A stretch of 64,000 bases of DNA from Serratia bockelmannii (GTDB taxonomy: Bacteria; Pseudomonadota; Gammaproteobacteria; Enterobacterales; Enterobacteriaceae). Made by a program: the position numbers and the translations under genes. The notes beneath the pieces are model-generated. The model was not told the DNA's origin. It ran no database searches and worked only from the letters and a program-made list of their open reading frames with translations. The DNA lies in assembly GCF_008011855.1 (NCBI RefSeq), contig NZ_VOUX01000003.1:434001-498000 (forward strand), written 5' to 3'. Positions 33,357-41,999 of the stretch are shown one piece after another; positions within the stretch are counted from its first letter, which is position 1; each line of letters begins with the position of its first letter.

Positions 33357-34307
33357 TTATTGAATTAAGCCAGGAATATCCTGATGGGAAAAATAACCTG
33401 CGAGATTATCCAAAACGGATTGGCTCATTCCCTGGCGGGTTTCTACGGTAGCGCTGGCCACGTGGGGCTGAAGCAAAACATTCTCGAGCGCAAAAAACGC
33501 TGTCGGGACATGGGGCTCGTTTTCAAACACATCCAGAGCGGCCCCGGCGATAACATGATTTTGTAACGCCTTTATCAGCGCCGCCTCATCGACCAGGCTG
33601 CCGCGGGCGATATTGATAAGCCAGGCACGATCGGGCATGGCGTTAAATACGCTGGCATCAATAATCCCGCGGTTTTCCGCACTGCCAGATGCCGCGATCA
33701 CCAGGAAATCACTCTGCGCTGCGAGCGTGTGCAGATCGGCGCACCACTGGTAATCCAGGTCGTCTTTGCGCCGGCGGTCAGTATACAGGATGGTCATATC
33801 GAAGCCTTTCGCCCGGCGGGCGATGGCTTGGCCAATATTCCCCATGCCAAAAATACCGATGCGCTTACCGCTCACTTTGGTCGCCAGCGGTGGCGGCGTC
33901 GTTTCCCAGCGGCCTTCGCGTACAAAACGGTCTCCTTGGCAGAGGCGGCGGCTGGCGGACAGCAAGAGCCCCATCGCCAGATCGGCCACATCATCGGTCA
34001 GCACGCCGGCGGTGATCCCGACGCTGATATGGCGTTCCCGGGTGTAGTTGAGGTCGATAGCGTCGGTTCCCACGCCAAAAACAGCAATCATGCCCGCCTG
34101 CGGCAGCTGCTCCAGCGTCTCCCGGGTTACCCCCACGTCGCCACGGGTGACCACCGCCTGAACGTCTGCGCCATGGCGAGCCAGGAAGGCTGGAATATCT
34201 GATTGTTCATAGAGACGGAATACCCGGTAACTGGCGTCCAACGCGGCCTGTAAAGCATCCATCACCGGCGCGATAAGTAAAATGGTAGGTTGAGTGTCAG
34301 TGTGCAT
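33357..34307 (-). CDS. D-2-hydroxyacid dehydrogenase (ketogluconate/hydroxypyruvate reductase type)
   Basis: A 316-residue NAD(P)-dependent enzyme. The Rossmann motif is GIFGMGNIGQAIARR. The catalytic triad follows the family order: Arg in NIARGSLVDE, Glu in DVFENEP and His in LQPHVASAT. The ATG at 34307 has an AGGA site; eight upstream codons were not included. Enzymes of this group reduce 2-keto acids such as 2-ketogluconate, glyoxylate or hydroxypyruvate in the cytoplasm. Next to the sugar-acid transporter it would reduce the imported ketoacid. The exact substrate is unproven. Confidence 0.9.
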   Translation of the reverse strand: MHTDTQPTILLIAPVMDALQAALDASYRVFRLYEQSDIPAFLARHGADVQAVVTRGDVGVTRETLEQLPQAGMIAVFGVGTDAIDLNYTRERHISVGITAGVLTDDVADLAMGLLLSASRRLCQGDRFVREGRWETTPPPLATKVSGKRIGIFGMGNIGQAIARRAKGFDMTILYTDRRRKDDLDYQWCADLHTLAAQSDFLVIAASGSAENRGIIDASVFNAMPDRAWLINIARGSLVDEAALIKALQNHVIAGAALDVFENEPHVPTAFFALENVLLQPHVASATVETRQGMSQSVLDNLAGYFSHQDIPGLIQ

Positions 34308-34586
34308 CGTTGCGATCCTGTCTGAAAACAATAGGGGATATCCTGTATCAGACGTTTTTTTACCGCTTATTATTGCGATCTACATCACGCCAAAGAGTGT
34401 TAAAAAAGCATGTTACTGCTGGCGTGATCTCGTGTGCAATTTCGTGGCTTCTGTCGATTATTATCGGGGGCGATAGCCCGTTATGCCCGTAGGCGGAGAG
34501 TGTGAAATCGGTCGATTCTGGTGAAAAGGGTGAATAGCCAGTGATTTTCTGCCGTGGATCACAGGATAAGTAACGCTGTTTCGTAA

Positions 34587-34612
34587 CACTTAATTAAGTG
34601 ACTTTTGTCACA
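34587..34612. promoter_or_regulatory. Palindrome CACTTAATTAAGTG overlapping a CRP-like site
   Basis: The 14-bp perfect palindrome occupies 34587-34600. AGTGA-CTTTTG-TCACA (34597-34612) matches the CRP consensus at nine of ten positions and overlaps it by 4 bases. The arrangement would allow competition between CRP and a local repressor, possibly the LacI-type regulator at 39479. Inference beyond the motif matches. Confidence 0.45.
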
Positions 34613-34781
34613 GTTTTAAACGGCTAAAAACCGTGAGATAGGCCATGACTTATTTCACCATGCCGAATGGCCTTTCAGGTGGAGTTTACTCACAGTGGTG
34701 ATAGGTTGTAAATATTAGAAACAAAGCGGTTTGCTTTGTTGTTTATTCATAGTGGCGCCCGTAGAACGATCTAATAGTGAT

Positions 34782-34799
34782 TCTGCCGTAATTACGCCG
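34782..34799. promoter_or_regulatory. Shared motif, copy 1 (TCTGCCGTAA + ATTACGCCG)
   Basis: TCTGCCGTAA (34782-34791) abuts ATTACGCCG (34791-34799), with the central dyad CGTAATTACG. Both words recur at 35502-35523 in a different arrangement. It lies 82 bp before the YhcH-type gene. Confidence 0.35.
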
Positions 34800-34880
34800 A
34801 GATTGCGTGTTGCCATAACACTATCCAACCATTGTTTTTGTCGGTGAAATACCGAGCCGATATTGACCAGAGAAAATATT

Positions 34881-35351
34881 ATGATTATTGATGCTTTAAC
34901 CACTGCCGTAAATAATAGGTTCTATCCGGCGGCCATCCGTAAAATGCTGGCCAGTATTATTGAAAATGAGCCGTACAATTTACCTGTCGGGCACTATCAG
35001 GTGCAGGGTAAACAGATGTTCTTTAACGTCGTTGAAGGGGAAACCAAACTATTGGCCGACCAGAAGCCAGAGTTTCATCGCCAGTATCTGGATATCCATC
35101 TTGTCCTGGAAGGGAAAGAAGTGATTGGCGCCGGGGTTCTGGGGCTACCTCTGCCCCTGAGTGAGCCGTTTAACGAGGCGCACGATCTTGGGTTTAGCCC
35201 GGCGATCCCCGGTGAGACTCTCATCCACCTGCAACCCGGTGAACTGGCTGTTATCTTCCCGGGTGAGTTGCACCGCCCGATGAGTACCTGCACGGCACCG
35301 GCAGCTCTGCGTAAAATTGTGGCGAAAATCGACTGCGCCCTGCTGACGTAG
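34881..35351 (+). CDS. YhcH/YjgK/YiaL family protein (DUF386)
   Basis: A 156-residue beta-rich protein of the YhcH/YjgK/YiaL family, cupin-like and often found in sugar-acid operons (E. coli yiaL sits in the 2,3-diketogulonate operon). The metal-site residues appear as EFHRQYLDIHLVLEG and FPGELHRPM. It may act as an anomerase or isomerase on sugar acids, but the activity is not established. The ribosome-binding site is weak. The gene stands between the dehydrogenase/transporter pair and the periplasmic dehydrogenase operon. Confidence 0.88.
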   Translation: MIIDALTTAVNNRFYPAAIRKMLASIIENEPYNLPVGHYQVQGKQMFFNVVEGETKLLADQKPEFHRQYLDIHLVLEGKEVIGAGVLGLPLPLSEPFNEAHDLGFSPAIPGETLIHLQPGELAVIFPGELHRPMSTCTAPAALRKIVAKIDCALLT

Positions 35352-35727
35352 CAAGACGTTCAGCGGCGGCTGGTATCGCGACTTCAGGCTGCCCGGCGGA
35401 AAGCCTCGCTCATCCGCTGTCTGCAGCGATTCCGAAGAATACGCCTTTCCCGTCAAAGCCATAGCCCCTAATTTTTAAAGATTGAGTTGGGTTGAATAAA
35501 TTTACGGCAGAGATTACGCCGTATTATTTACAGGGATATTTTCTTCAGGTTCACATTACATCCTTAAAGGCCGTGAGTTTACCTCTGTAGTCGATGTAGC
35601 CAATCTCATAACGCCTTGATCTTTTAATGCGGTTCCTCCCCATTGGCACAATTTTTTATTTTGGTTTGCCTGCGTTCTGATAGATATTAAAAAAACTATA
35701 TAAAAATAAATTATTTCGGAGCTAACA
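35352..35727. other. Upstream region of the sugar dehydrogenase operon
   Basis: The 376 bases become AT-rich towards the operon. No gene was recognised. The region contains the inverted repeat TACGGC-N9-GCCGTA at 35503-35523, a likely operator. No confident -35/-10 pair was found. Confidence 0.5.
35502..35523. promoter_or_regulatory. Shared motif, copy 2 (inverted repeat TACGGC-N9-GCCGTA)
   Basis: TTACGGCAGA (35502-35511, the complement of TCTGCCGTAA) and ATTACGCCG (35513-35521) form an inverted repeat with a 9-base spacer, about 205 bp before the small dehydrogenase subunit gene. The same two words occur at 34782-34799. Confidence 0.4.
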
Positions 35728-36315
35728 ATGTCGTTGCAAATCGTGCTTACCCGCAGGGAGGCGCTGGGAAAAATGGTGGGCGTCATCGTCGCCGCCAGCC
35801 TGTTGCCTTATTCAAATATAACCTATGCCGAACGGGCACAAATTGCCGCCTCGCCCGTTGAATACGCGCAATTTTTGCAAATTTCGAGAAAAATTACCGA
35901 GTTTGACGATTTGGACGTCACCCTCTCCGCCCGCTTTTTTTCCGCACTGCGCGAACATTTTCCGCAGTTGAACTCGCAACTCAACGCCCTGTTCACCCTG
36001 AGCCAGCAAGCTACCGATGCGGAAACCTTGAACCGACATGCGATTGAACAGGGGCAGAGGGAGCTTATTCAGGCCATCGTGACCGCGTGGTATACCGGAA
36101 CCGTAGATCCTTCAAGCGCCGAGCAGGGTCAGTTGATTACCTATAAAGAGGCGCTGATGTATCGCACGGTTCAGGATGCCCTGATTGTTCCGACCTGGTG
36201 CAATTTTGGTCCGCTGTGGTGGACCGGCTTGCCGCCGGGCGTTACTCGCCAACCTTCCATTCCCGCAACAGATTTGCCTGCCGTAGCCGATAAAAAATAT
36301 GGGGACCGCGTGTGA
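35728..36315 (+). CDS. Sugar dehydrogenase complex small (gamma) subunit, Tat-exported
   Basis: A 195-residue protein with a twin-arginine-type signal (LTRREALGKMVGVIVAASLLP) and, in the mature part, the FAD-SLDH small-subunit pattern (SPVEYAQFLQISRKIT; MYRTVQDALIVPTWCNFGPLWW). In gluconate, sorbitol and FAD-glucose dehydrogenases this subunit escorts the flavoprotein across the membrane by the Tat route, since the large subunit has no signal of its own; that holds here. Its stop overlaps the GTG of the large subunit gene. Confidence 0.88.
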   Translation: MSLQIVLTRREALGKMVGVIVAASLLPYSNITYAERAQIAASPVEYAQFLQISRKITEFDDLDVTLSARFFSALREHFPQLNSQLNALFTLSQQATDAETLNRHAIEQGQRELIQAIVTAWYTGTVDPSSAEQGQLITYKEALMYRTVQDALIVPTWCNFGPLWWTGLPPGVTRQPSIPATDLPAVADKKYGDRV

Positions 36316-37964
36316 AAAGCCCAATAATTAATGCTTCCGGCGATGCAGAGGCCGATGTCGTCATTGTCGGTTCCGGTATTGTGGGCGGTCTGATGGCGGA
36401 TGCTTTGGTGAGCCAGGGCTACTCGGTGCTGGTACTTGAGGCAGGCCCGCGCATTGAGCGCGCACAGGCTGTGGAAAACTGGCGCAATATGCCACTGCAC
36501 AATCGTGCGGGGTCGGATTTTCAGGGGCTTTACCCGCAATCGGAGTACGCCACCGCGCCGCTCTATTTCCCGGAGAACGACTATATCAAACTGACCGGCC
36601 CCAATGGCTCTGGCTTTAAACAGGGCTATTTGCGTGTGGTGGGGGGAACCACCTGGCACTGGGCCGCTTCTTGCTGGCGCAACCATCCCAATGATTTTCG
36701 CATGAAATCTCTCTATGGCGTGGGGAGAGACTGGCCTATTTCTTACGAAGATATCGAACCGTGGTACGCGAAAGCCGAAGAGGAAATAGGCGTTGCCGGC
36801 CCGAATAATCCGGAGTGGCAGTCCCCTGCGGAACGCAGCGGGCCTTACCCGATGGACATGGTGCCTTGGGCCTACGGCGACAGACGCATTGCTGAGATTG
36901 TTAATCCTCACGGTTTTAAATCGGTGCCCATTCCGCAAGGCCGCAGCACCCGGCCCTGGAATGGACGGCCCACCTGCTGCGGCAATAACAATTGCCAGCC
37001 GATTTGCCCGATCGGGGCGATGTACAACGGTATTCACCACGTTGAACGGGCCGAACACAAGGGGGCGAAGGTGATCCCTGAAGCGGTGGTGTACAAAATT
37101 GACACCGACGACAATAACCGCGTCACCGCCGTTCACTGGTATGACACGGCGCACAACTCCCATCGGGCGATCGGTAAAACGTTCGTTCTGGCCTGCAATG
37201 GGATTGAGAACCCGCGCTTGCTGCTGCTGGCGGCCAACGAAAAGAACCCGAACGGCATCGCGAACAGCTCGGATCAGGTGGGACGCAACATGATGGATCA
37301 CTCGGGCCTGCACTGCTCCTTCCTGGCGCGAGAGGCCCTGTGGGTTGGCCGCGGCCCGGCGCAGAGCAGCTGCATGGTGGGGTATCGTGACGGCGCGTTC
37401 CGCAGCGACCACTCCGCCAACAAGATCATCATCAACAACATCAACCGGGTGATCCCCTCCGCCCTTGAAGTCCTGAAAACGGGCAAGGTCGGCAAGGCGC
37501 TGCAGGATGAAGTGCGCGATCGCGCCAGCCGCTCGGTGGATCTCTCCATCAGCCTGGAACCGCTGCCGGACCCGAACAACCGTCTGACCCTGAGCCCCAC
37601 TCGCAAAGACAAGCATGGCCTGGCCTGCCCGGACATCCACTACGACGTCGGCGATTACGTGCGCAAAGGGCTGGAAGTGGTCAAAACCCAGCTACGGCAG
37701 ATTGGCGACTTGTTCGATGCGCAAGAGTTTGTGATTAACGACAAGCTGAATGCCAACAACCACATTATGGGCGGCACGATCATGGGCAGCGACCCCACGA
37801 ACTCGGTGGTGAACGGTAATTGCCGTGCTCACGATCACGACAACCTTTGGATCCCGGGTGGAGGCGCCATGGTTTCAGCCAGCGTTGTCAACACCACGTT
37901 GACGATGGCGGCGCTTGGACTCAAGGCGGCCAATGACGTACTTCGAGCCCTGGAGAGCAAATGA
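36312..37964 (+). CDS. GMC-type FAD sugar/sugar-acid dehydrogenase, catalytic (alpha) subunit
   Basis: A 550-residue GMC oxidoreductase. The FAD motif GSGIVGG is near residues 20-26 and the active-site His is in NANNHIMGGTIMG. The segment TCCGNNNCQPICPIGAMY matches the cysteine motif that binds a 3Fe-4S cluster in FAD-glucose dehydrogenase, an electron route to the cytochrome subunit. It oxidises a sugar or sugar acid in the periplasm; gluconate, 2-ketogluconate, sorbitol and glucose are all possible by family, and the neighbouring ketoacid genes favour gluconate or ketogluconate. The start is GTG within a 4-bp overlap. Confidence 0.92.
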   Translation: MKSPIINASGDAEADVVIVGSGIVGGLMADALVSQGYSVLVLEAGPRIERAQAVENWRNMPLHNRAGSDFQGLYPQSEYATAPLYFPENDYIKLTGPNGSGFKQGYLRVVGGTTWHWAASCWRNHPNDFRMKSLYGVGRDWPISYEDIEPWYAKAEEEIGVAGPNNPEWQSPAERSGPYPMDMVPWAYGDRRIAEIVNPHGFKSVPIPQGRSTRPWNGRPTCCGNNNCQPICPIGAMYNGIHHVERAEHKGAKVIPEAVVYKIDTDDNNRVTAVHWYDTAHNSHRAIGKTFVLACNGIENPRLLLLAANEKNPNGIANSSDQVGRNMMDHSGLHCSFLAREALWVGRGPAQSSCMVGYRDGAFRSDHSANKIIINNINRVIPSALEVLKTGKVGKALQDEVRDRASRSVDLSISLEPLPDPNNRLTLSPTRKDKHGLACPDIHYDVGDYVRKGLEVVKTQLRQIGDLFDAQEFVINDKLNANNHIMGGTIMGSDPTNSVVNGNCRAHDHDNLWIPGGGAMVSASVVNTTLTMAALGLKAANDVLRALESK

Positions 37965-39358
37965 ATAAAATCACCCACGCGCTGGCAGCGACGCTGCTGC
38001 TGGGAAGCGGTTTTGCGGCGCATGCCCAGGACGGCGATCTGATCGCTAAAGGGCAAGCGCTGGCTATCGCCTCGGACTGCATGGCCTGCCATACGAATAC
38101 GCAGCAGCAGGGTAAACCTTTTGCCGGGGGGTACGGCATCGCTTCCCCTATGGGCACTATCTACGCCACCAATATTACTCCATCGGTAAAATACGGCATC
38201 GGCGGCTATTCCGAAGCGGCGTTTGCCGACGTTCTGCGCGCCGGGATCCGGAAAGATGGGGCGTATCTCTATCCGGCCATGCCCTACACCGCCTACACCC
38301 GTCTGAGTGATGACGAGATCCACGCTCTGTATACCTATTTCATGTATGGCGTTGCCCCGGTCGATGAGCCGGCCAAGCACCAAACCGATCTGCCGTTTCC
38401 GTTCAACATCCGCCTCTCCATGGCGGTGTGGAACAGGCTTTATTTGGACAATCGGCGCTTCACCCCGGATCTGACGAAAGGTGAGGCGTGGAACGAAGGG
38501 GCCGCGCTGGTGCAGGGCCCGGCTCACTGTGGAACCTGTCATACGCCGCGTAATATGCTGATGGCGGAAGACAATTCGCGCTTCCTGATGGGGGCATCGT
38601 TGGGCTCTTGGTACGCGCCGAATATCACCGCAGATCGCCAAGAAGGGATCGGTGGCTGGAGCGAGCAGGAGTTAGTGGCCTACCTGAAAACCGGTCGGGC
38701 GGAAGGGCGCGCGCAAGCGGCGGGGCCAATGGCTGAAGCCGTTGAGCACAGCTTCCAATACCTGACCGACCGGCAGCTGCAGGCGATAGCGACTTACCTG
38801 AAGACCGTGCCGTCACAGGGCGATGAGCGCCAGGGCAATAGCTTTAGTCAAGCGCATTACAACGTTGAGCACCATCTCCGCGGCATCAATTCGCCCAACG
38901 CCAACCACACGCTCAATAGCGGCGAGGCGCTCTACAGCGGCTACTGCGCCAGTTGCCATCAGCCGGACGGCAGCGGCAGTTTGAACCAGGCCTACCCTTC
39001 GCTGTTCAACAACTCCACCACGGCCGCGAGCAATCCGTCAAACCTGATTGCCGTCATTTTGCAGGGGGTTGATCGCCGGGTTGACGGTAAGCACGTACTG
39101 ATGCCGAGCTTTGGCGCCGGTTCCTATGTCGGAGAGCTGACGGATAAGCAGGTTGCCGATATCGCTAACTTCGTGCTGCAGAAATACGGCAACAGCACGC
39201 TGAGCGTGACTGAGGCGGACGTGAGTGAAGTCCGCGCCGGGGGCCCGAAACCGCTGTTGGCGCGCGCGCAGCCGATGATTCTGCCTGGCATGGCCGTCGC
39301 GGCGGTCGTCATTATTCTGCTGGTCCTATTCTGGCTCCGGCGCCGCAAGGCCCGTTAA
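37961..39358 (+). CDS. Triheme cytochrome c (beta) subunit of the sugar dehydrogenase complex
   Basis: A 465-residue protein with a signal peptide (cleavage near AHA-QD, residue 22), three heme-binding motifs (C40-MACH, CGTCH and CASCH) and a C-terminal membrane anchor (VAAVVIILLVLFWL) with a basic tail. This is the electron-transfer subunit that passes electrons from the flavoprotein to ubiquinone on the outer face of the inner membrane. It overlaps the large subunit gene by 4 bases (ATGA), completing a three-gene operon of normal order (small, large, cytochrome). Confidence 0.93.
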   Translation: MNKITHALAATLLLGSGFAAHAQDGDLIAKGQALAIASDCMACHTNTQQQGKPFAGGYGIASPMGTIYATNITPSVKYGIGGYSEAAFADVLRAGIRKDGAYLYPAMPYTAYTRLSDDEIHALYTYFMYGVAPVDEPAKHQTDLPFPFNIRLSMAVWNRLYLDNRRFTPDLTKGEAWNEGAALVQGPAHCGTCHTPRNMLMAEDNSRFLMGASLGSWYAPNITADRQEGIGGWSEQELVAYLKTGRAEGRAQAAGPMAEAVEHSFQYLTDRQLQAIATYLKTVPSQGDERQGNSFSQAHYNVEHHLRGINSPNANHTLNSGEALYSGYCASCHQPDGSGSLNQAYPSLFNNSTTAASNPSNLIAVILQGVDRRVDGKHVLMPSFGAGSYVGELTDKQVADIANFVLQKYGNSTLSVTEADVSEVRAGGPKPLLARAQPMILPGMAVAAVVIILLVLFWLRRRKAR

Positions 39359-39448
39359 GGAGACGTTCGGTCAGGTGGGTGGCGCCATCTGGCCGAATCT
39401 CTGGCCGGGATAACGAGTGATGCTCTTCTGGCTAAGCGGGCAATGATG

Positions 39449-39469
39449 GCCAGTGATAAAGTCACTGGC
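39449..39469. terminator. Hairpin between convergent cytochrome and LacI-type genes
   Basis: An 8-bp stem (39449-39456 with 39462-39469, GCCAGTGA/TCACTGGC) with a 5-base loop lies 10 bp from the end of the LacI-type gene. There is no T-run, so it is probably a weak terminator or message-end stabiliser. Confidence 0.4.
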
Positions 39470-39478
39470 AGGGGCAAG

Positions 39479-40474
39479 TTATATTGTCTCCCCCATCGAC
39501 AGGCGGAAGTGGAGATCGACACGTTCAATGGTCGGCAGCCCTTTAATTTTTTTTATTATGATTTCTGTCGCCACTTTCCCCATCTCATACCGTGGCGTCA
39601 ATACGCTGGCTAACCGAGGGGTAATGATCTGCCCGATCTCAAGACCGTGAAATCCGGCAATGGCAATTTGCGCTGGAACGCTGATACCGTTTGCCAGACA
39701 TTCCTGTAACACGCCCACGGCCAGATCGTCGTTGGTACAGAGAATCCCATCCATATCCGGATACATCTGGCTCGCAAGCGTCATCATGCCTGTTCCAATC
39801 GAAATGGAAGAGATCTTATTGGGGGAGATACGACCGGTAGGTAAATCATGGTTAGCCATTGCCTGACAGTATCCCGTATAACGCTGTTCATCGCGGATAT
39901 CAGACATTGAACCAAAATAGATAATGCGTTTTTTACCGCTGGCCAGCAGCATGGTGGTCATATCGTAGCCGGCTTTCACATTATCAAAACCCACGTTAAT
40001 TCGATCTGTATTGCCTGACAGCCCCATGATTTCAGCAACGGGTATTTTTGCCGTCTTCAGGAATTTTTCCGCCCGCAGACTATGGACCGACTCGGTCAGC
40101 AGCAGCCCTTTTATCTTAAAAGCCAGGATCGCGGCAATTTGCTCCTCTTCGCGTTTGCTGTTGTAGTCATAATTGACGACCAGCGTCTGATAACCCTGTA
40201 TAGACGTCACGGATTCAATGCCGGCGAGGACATCAGCAAATATCAGATTGTTAAAAGAAGGAACCAGAACGCCGATGAGGGGAGGGCTATTGGAATAGAG
40301 GGCGGGATTGTCGGGATCGGCCTGATAGCCGACTTCCTCGATAACGGCGGCAATGCGCGCAGCTGTTTCCGGTTTAACCCTGTCCGGCGTGCGCAGATAG
40401 CGACTGACCGTCATTTTGGTTACACCCGCCAGTACAGCAATGTCATTTAACGTAATTCGCTGCGACTTCACCAT
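39479..40474 (-). CDS. LacI-family transcriptional regulator (GntR/IdnR-like)
   Basis: A 331-residue regulator. The N-terminal HTH (TLNDIAVLAGVTKMTVSRYLR) with the hinge and the periplasmic-binding-protein-like sensor domain is closest in style to the gluconate repressors GntR and IdnR (TKMTVSRYLRTPDRV). It is convergent with the dehydrogenase operon and probably controls the operon and the transporter/dehydrogenase pair, with a sugar acid as effector. Candidate operators are listed at 34587, 34782 and 35502; none shows the classic GntR dyad, so the link is inferred. Confidence 0.9.
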   Translation of the reverse strand: MVKSQRITLNDIAVLAGVTKMTVSRYLRTPDRVKPETAARIAAVIEEVGYQADPDNPALYSNSPPLIGVLVPSFNNLIFADVLAGIESVTSIQGYQTLVVNYDYNSKREEEQIAAILAFKIKGLLLTESVHSLRAEKFLKTAKIPVAEIMGLSGNTDRINVGFDNVKAGYDMTTMLLASGKKRIIYFGSMSDIRDEQRYTGYCQAMANHDLPTGRISPNKISSISIGTGMMTLASQMYPDMDGILCTNDDLAVGVLQECLANGISVPAQIAIAGFHGLEIGQIITPRLASVLTPRYEMGKVATEIIIKKIKGLPTIERVDLHFRLSMGETI

Positions 40475-40659
40475 TCATACTCATCTGACCCAGACCGTGT
40501 TTGTCATTATGCCCACTGCTGAGTCAAAAGAGAATGCGTGCAATGCGCTACCTCCGGCGTATCCGGTGACAACCGCACGATGCGCCGATCCCGGCTTCTT
40601 TTGCCGTTCCAGCATGAGTATGTTCATTATCCCCGCATTTCGTAACGGAGTGAAAGAAA

Positions 40660-40677
40660 GGCACGCATCAGCGTGCC
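40660..40677 (-). terminator. Terminator-like hairpin downstream of the PLP-enzyme gene
   Basis: On the minus strand GGCACGC-TGAT-GCGTGCC is followed by TTTCTTTC. It lies about 90 bp after the stop of the PLP-enzyme gene. The rest of 40475-40766 shows no gene. Confidence 0.55.
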
Positions 40678-40766
40678 GTGGACTCTCATGGAAGAAAAGG
40701 CGGGCAGTTTGATTCCTTTTCGTCCGCTCAACCCGCTCAATAAGGTGAGCGGGCCGATGTGGCGAG

Positions 40767-41999
40767 TTAACTGAGGATATCTTCGGCGATCACCTTAAAC
40801 AGCGTGTCTATTTCGCCTTGGGTGTTGTAGTGCATCATGCCGATGCGCAGCACGCCGCCGTCCTGTAACCCCAACTGCTGGATCAGGCCCAGCGCATAGA
40901 AATGCCCGCTGCCGGCGCAGATGTTGTGCTGCCCCAGGCGGCGGGCGATTGCGTCAGGCGTATGGCCGCTGAAGGTCAGGGCGAAGGTCGGTGTGCGGCG
41001 CGCGCTGTCCGCCTGGGGATTGCCATAAAGCCGCACCCCGTCGAGCTGCTGCAGCCGCTGCATGAAGTGGCGGCACAGCGCCTCTTCATGCTGGTGGTAG
41101 GCGGCGAAGCTCTCCTGCAAACGCTGCCTTAACGGCGCGCCGGGCGAGCCCCACTGCGCCAGATACTCGATAGCGGCCGCGACGCCGGCCAGCGCTTCGA
41201 AGCTCTGAGTACCGGTCTCGAAACGGCCGGGGCCGACGTCGGTGGCCGGCTCGACTTTGTACGGACGCAGGCGCTGCAGCCACTGCGGCGCGATGTAGGC
41301 CATGCCGACGTGCGGGCCAAAGAACTTGTAGGCGGAGCACACCAGGAAATCACAGCCCAGCGCCTGTACGTCGATCAGGTTATGCGGGGCGTAATGAACG
41401 GCGTCGACATACACCTGCGCACCGACCCGATGCGCGGCTTCGACGATGGTTTTGATATCGACAATGCTGCCGGTGACGTTGGAGGCGTAGCTGACCGCCA
41501 CCAGGCGGGTGTTGGCATTGATGCGCTCACACACTTTCGCGGCATCCAATGCGCAGTCGGCGCTTTCGAGCGGTATCTGATGCACCACGGCCCCTCTGTC
41601 GGCAGCGGCCTGCTGCCAGCTGGAGACGTTGGCGTAGTGATCCAGCGCGGTGACGATGACCTCATCGCCGGCCTGCCAGTCGCGGCTGATGATGCGGCTG
41701 AGATGGAAAGTCAGCGTGGTCATATTCATGCCGAAAACGATGTTGTCGGGCGAAGGCGCATTTAACAAGGCGCGCACCGATTCCCGCGCCTGGCCCATCA
41801 CCTCGCCGGTGACTCGGCTGGAGAAGTAGTGGCCGCCCAGGTTGGCGTTGTATGCCCCCAGGTAATCCGTCATTTTTTCCAGCACGCCCCGTGAAACCTG
41901 CGCACCGCCGGGGCCGTCGAAAAAGATCGCCGGTTTGCCGTCGATGTGCTGGGACAGGGCGCTGAACTGGCGGCGGGCGAGCTCGGGAGTAAAGGTCAT
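40767..41999 (-). CDS. PLP-dependent class V aminotransferase-fold enzyme (cysteine-desulfurase-like)
   Basis: A 410-residue fold type I PLP enzyme related to SufS/Csd. It has the PLP-contacting His in VTALDHYANVSSW, the Asp in VDAVHYAPH and the Schiff-base Lys in CSAYKFFGPH. The loop where true desulfurases have GHHC reads SGHFYALGL, so the catalytic cysteine is absent and sulfur transfer is unlikely. Beta-elimination, aminotransfer or epimerisation remain possible. The start overlaps the upstream dioxygenase stop (ATGA), which implies the two act on the same amino-acid substrate. Confidence 0.85.
   Translation of the reverse strand: MTFTPELARRQFSALSQHIDGKPAIFFDGPGGAQVSRGVLEKMTDYLGAYNANLGGHYFSSRVTGEVMGQARESVRALLNAPSPDNIVFGMNMTTLTFHLSRIISRDWQAGDEVIVTALDHYANVSSWQQAAADRGAVVHQIPLESADCALDAAKVCERINANTRLVAVSYASNVTGSIVDIKTIVEAAHRVGAQVYVDAVHYAPHNLIDVQALGCDFLVCSAYKFFGPHVGMAYIAPQWLQRLRPYKVEPATDVGPGRFETGTQSFEALAGVAAAIEYLAQWGSPGAPLRQRLQESFAAYHQHEEALCRHFMQRLQQLDGVRLYGNPQADSARRTPTFALTFSGHTPDAIARRLGQHNICAGSGHFYALGLIQQLGLQDGGVLRIGMMHYNTQGEIDTLFKVIAEDILS

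Larger units (their letters stand above)
34308..34880. other. Divergent intergenic region with regulatory signals
   Basis: These 573 AT-rich bases separate the hydroxyacid dehydrogenase and YhcH-type genes. I see no gene in it. They hold a CRP-like site overlapping a palindrome and a TCTGCCGTAA/ATTACGCCG motif that recurs before the dehydrogenase operon. Confidence 0.6.

Noticed and set aside
34715-34903. A 62-codon minus-strand frame containing RNLGVITAESLLDRSTGA, which vaguely resembles a regulator fragment
   Set aside because: The resemblance is too short, it overlaps the yhcH-type start and has no clear ribosome-binding site. I could not support it as a gene remnant.
40416-40712. A 98-codon plus-strand frame in the gap after the LacI-type gene
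   Set aside because: It overlaps the start of the LacI-type gene antisense, has no ribosome-binding site and no recognisable sequence.
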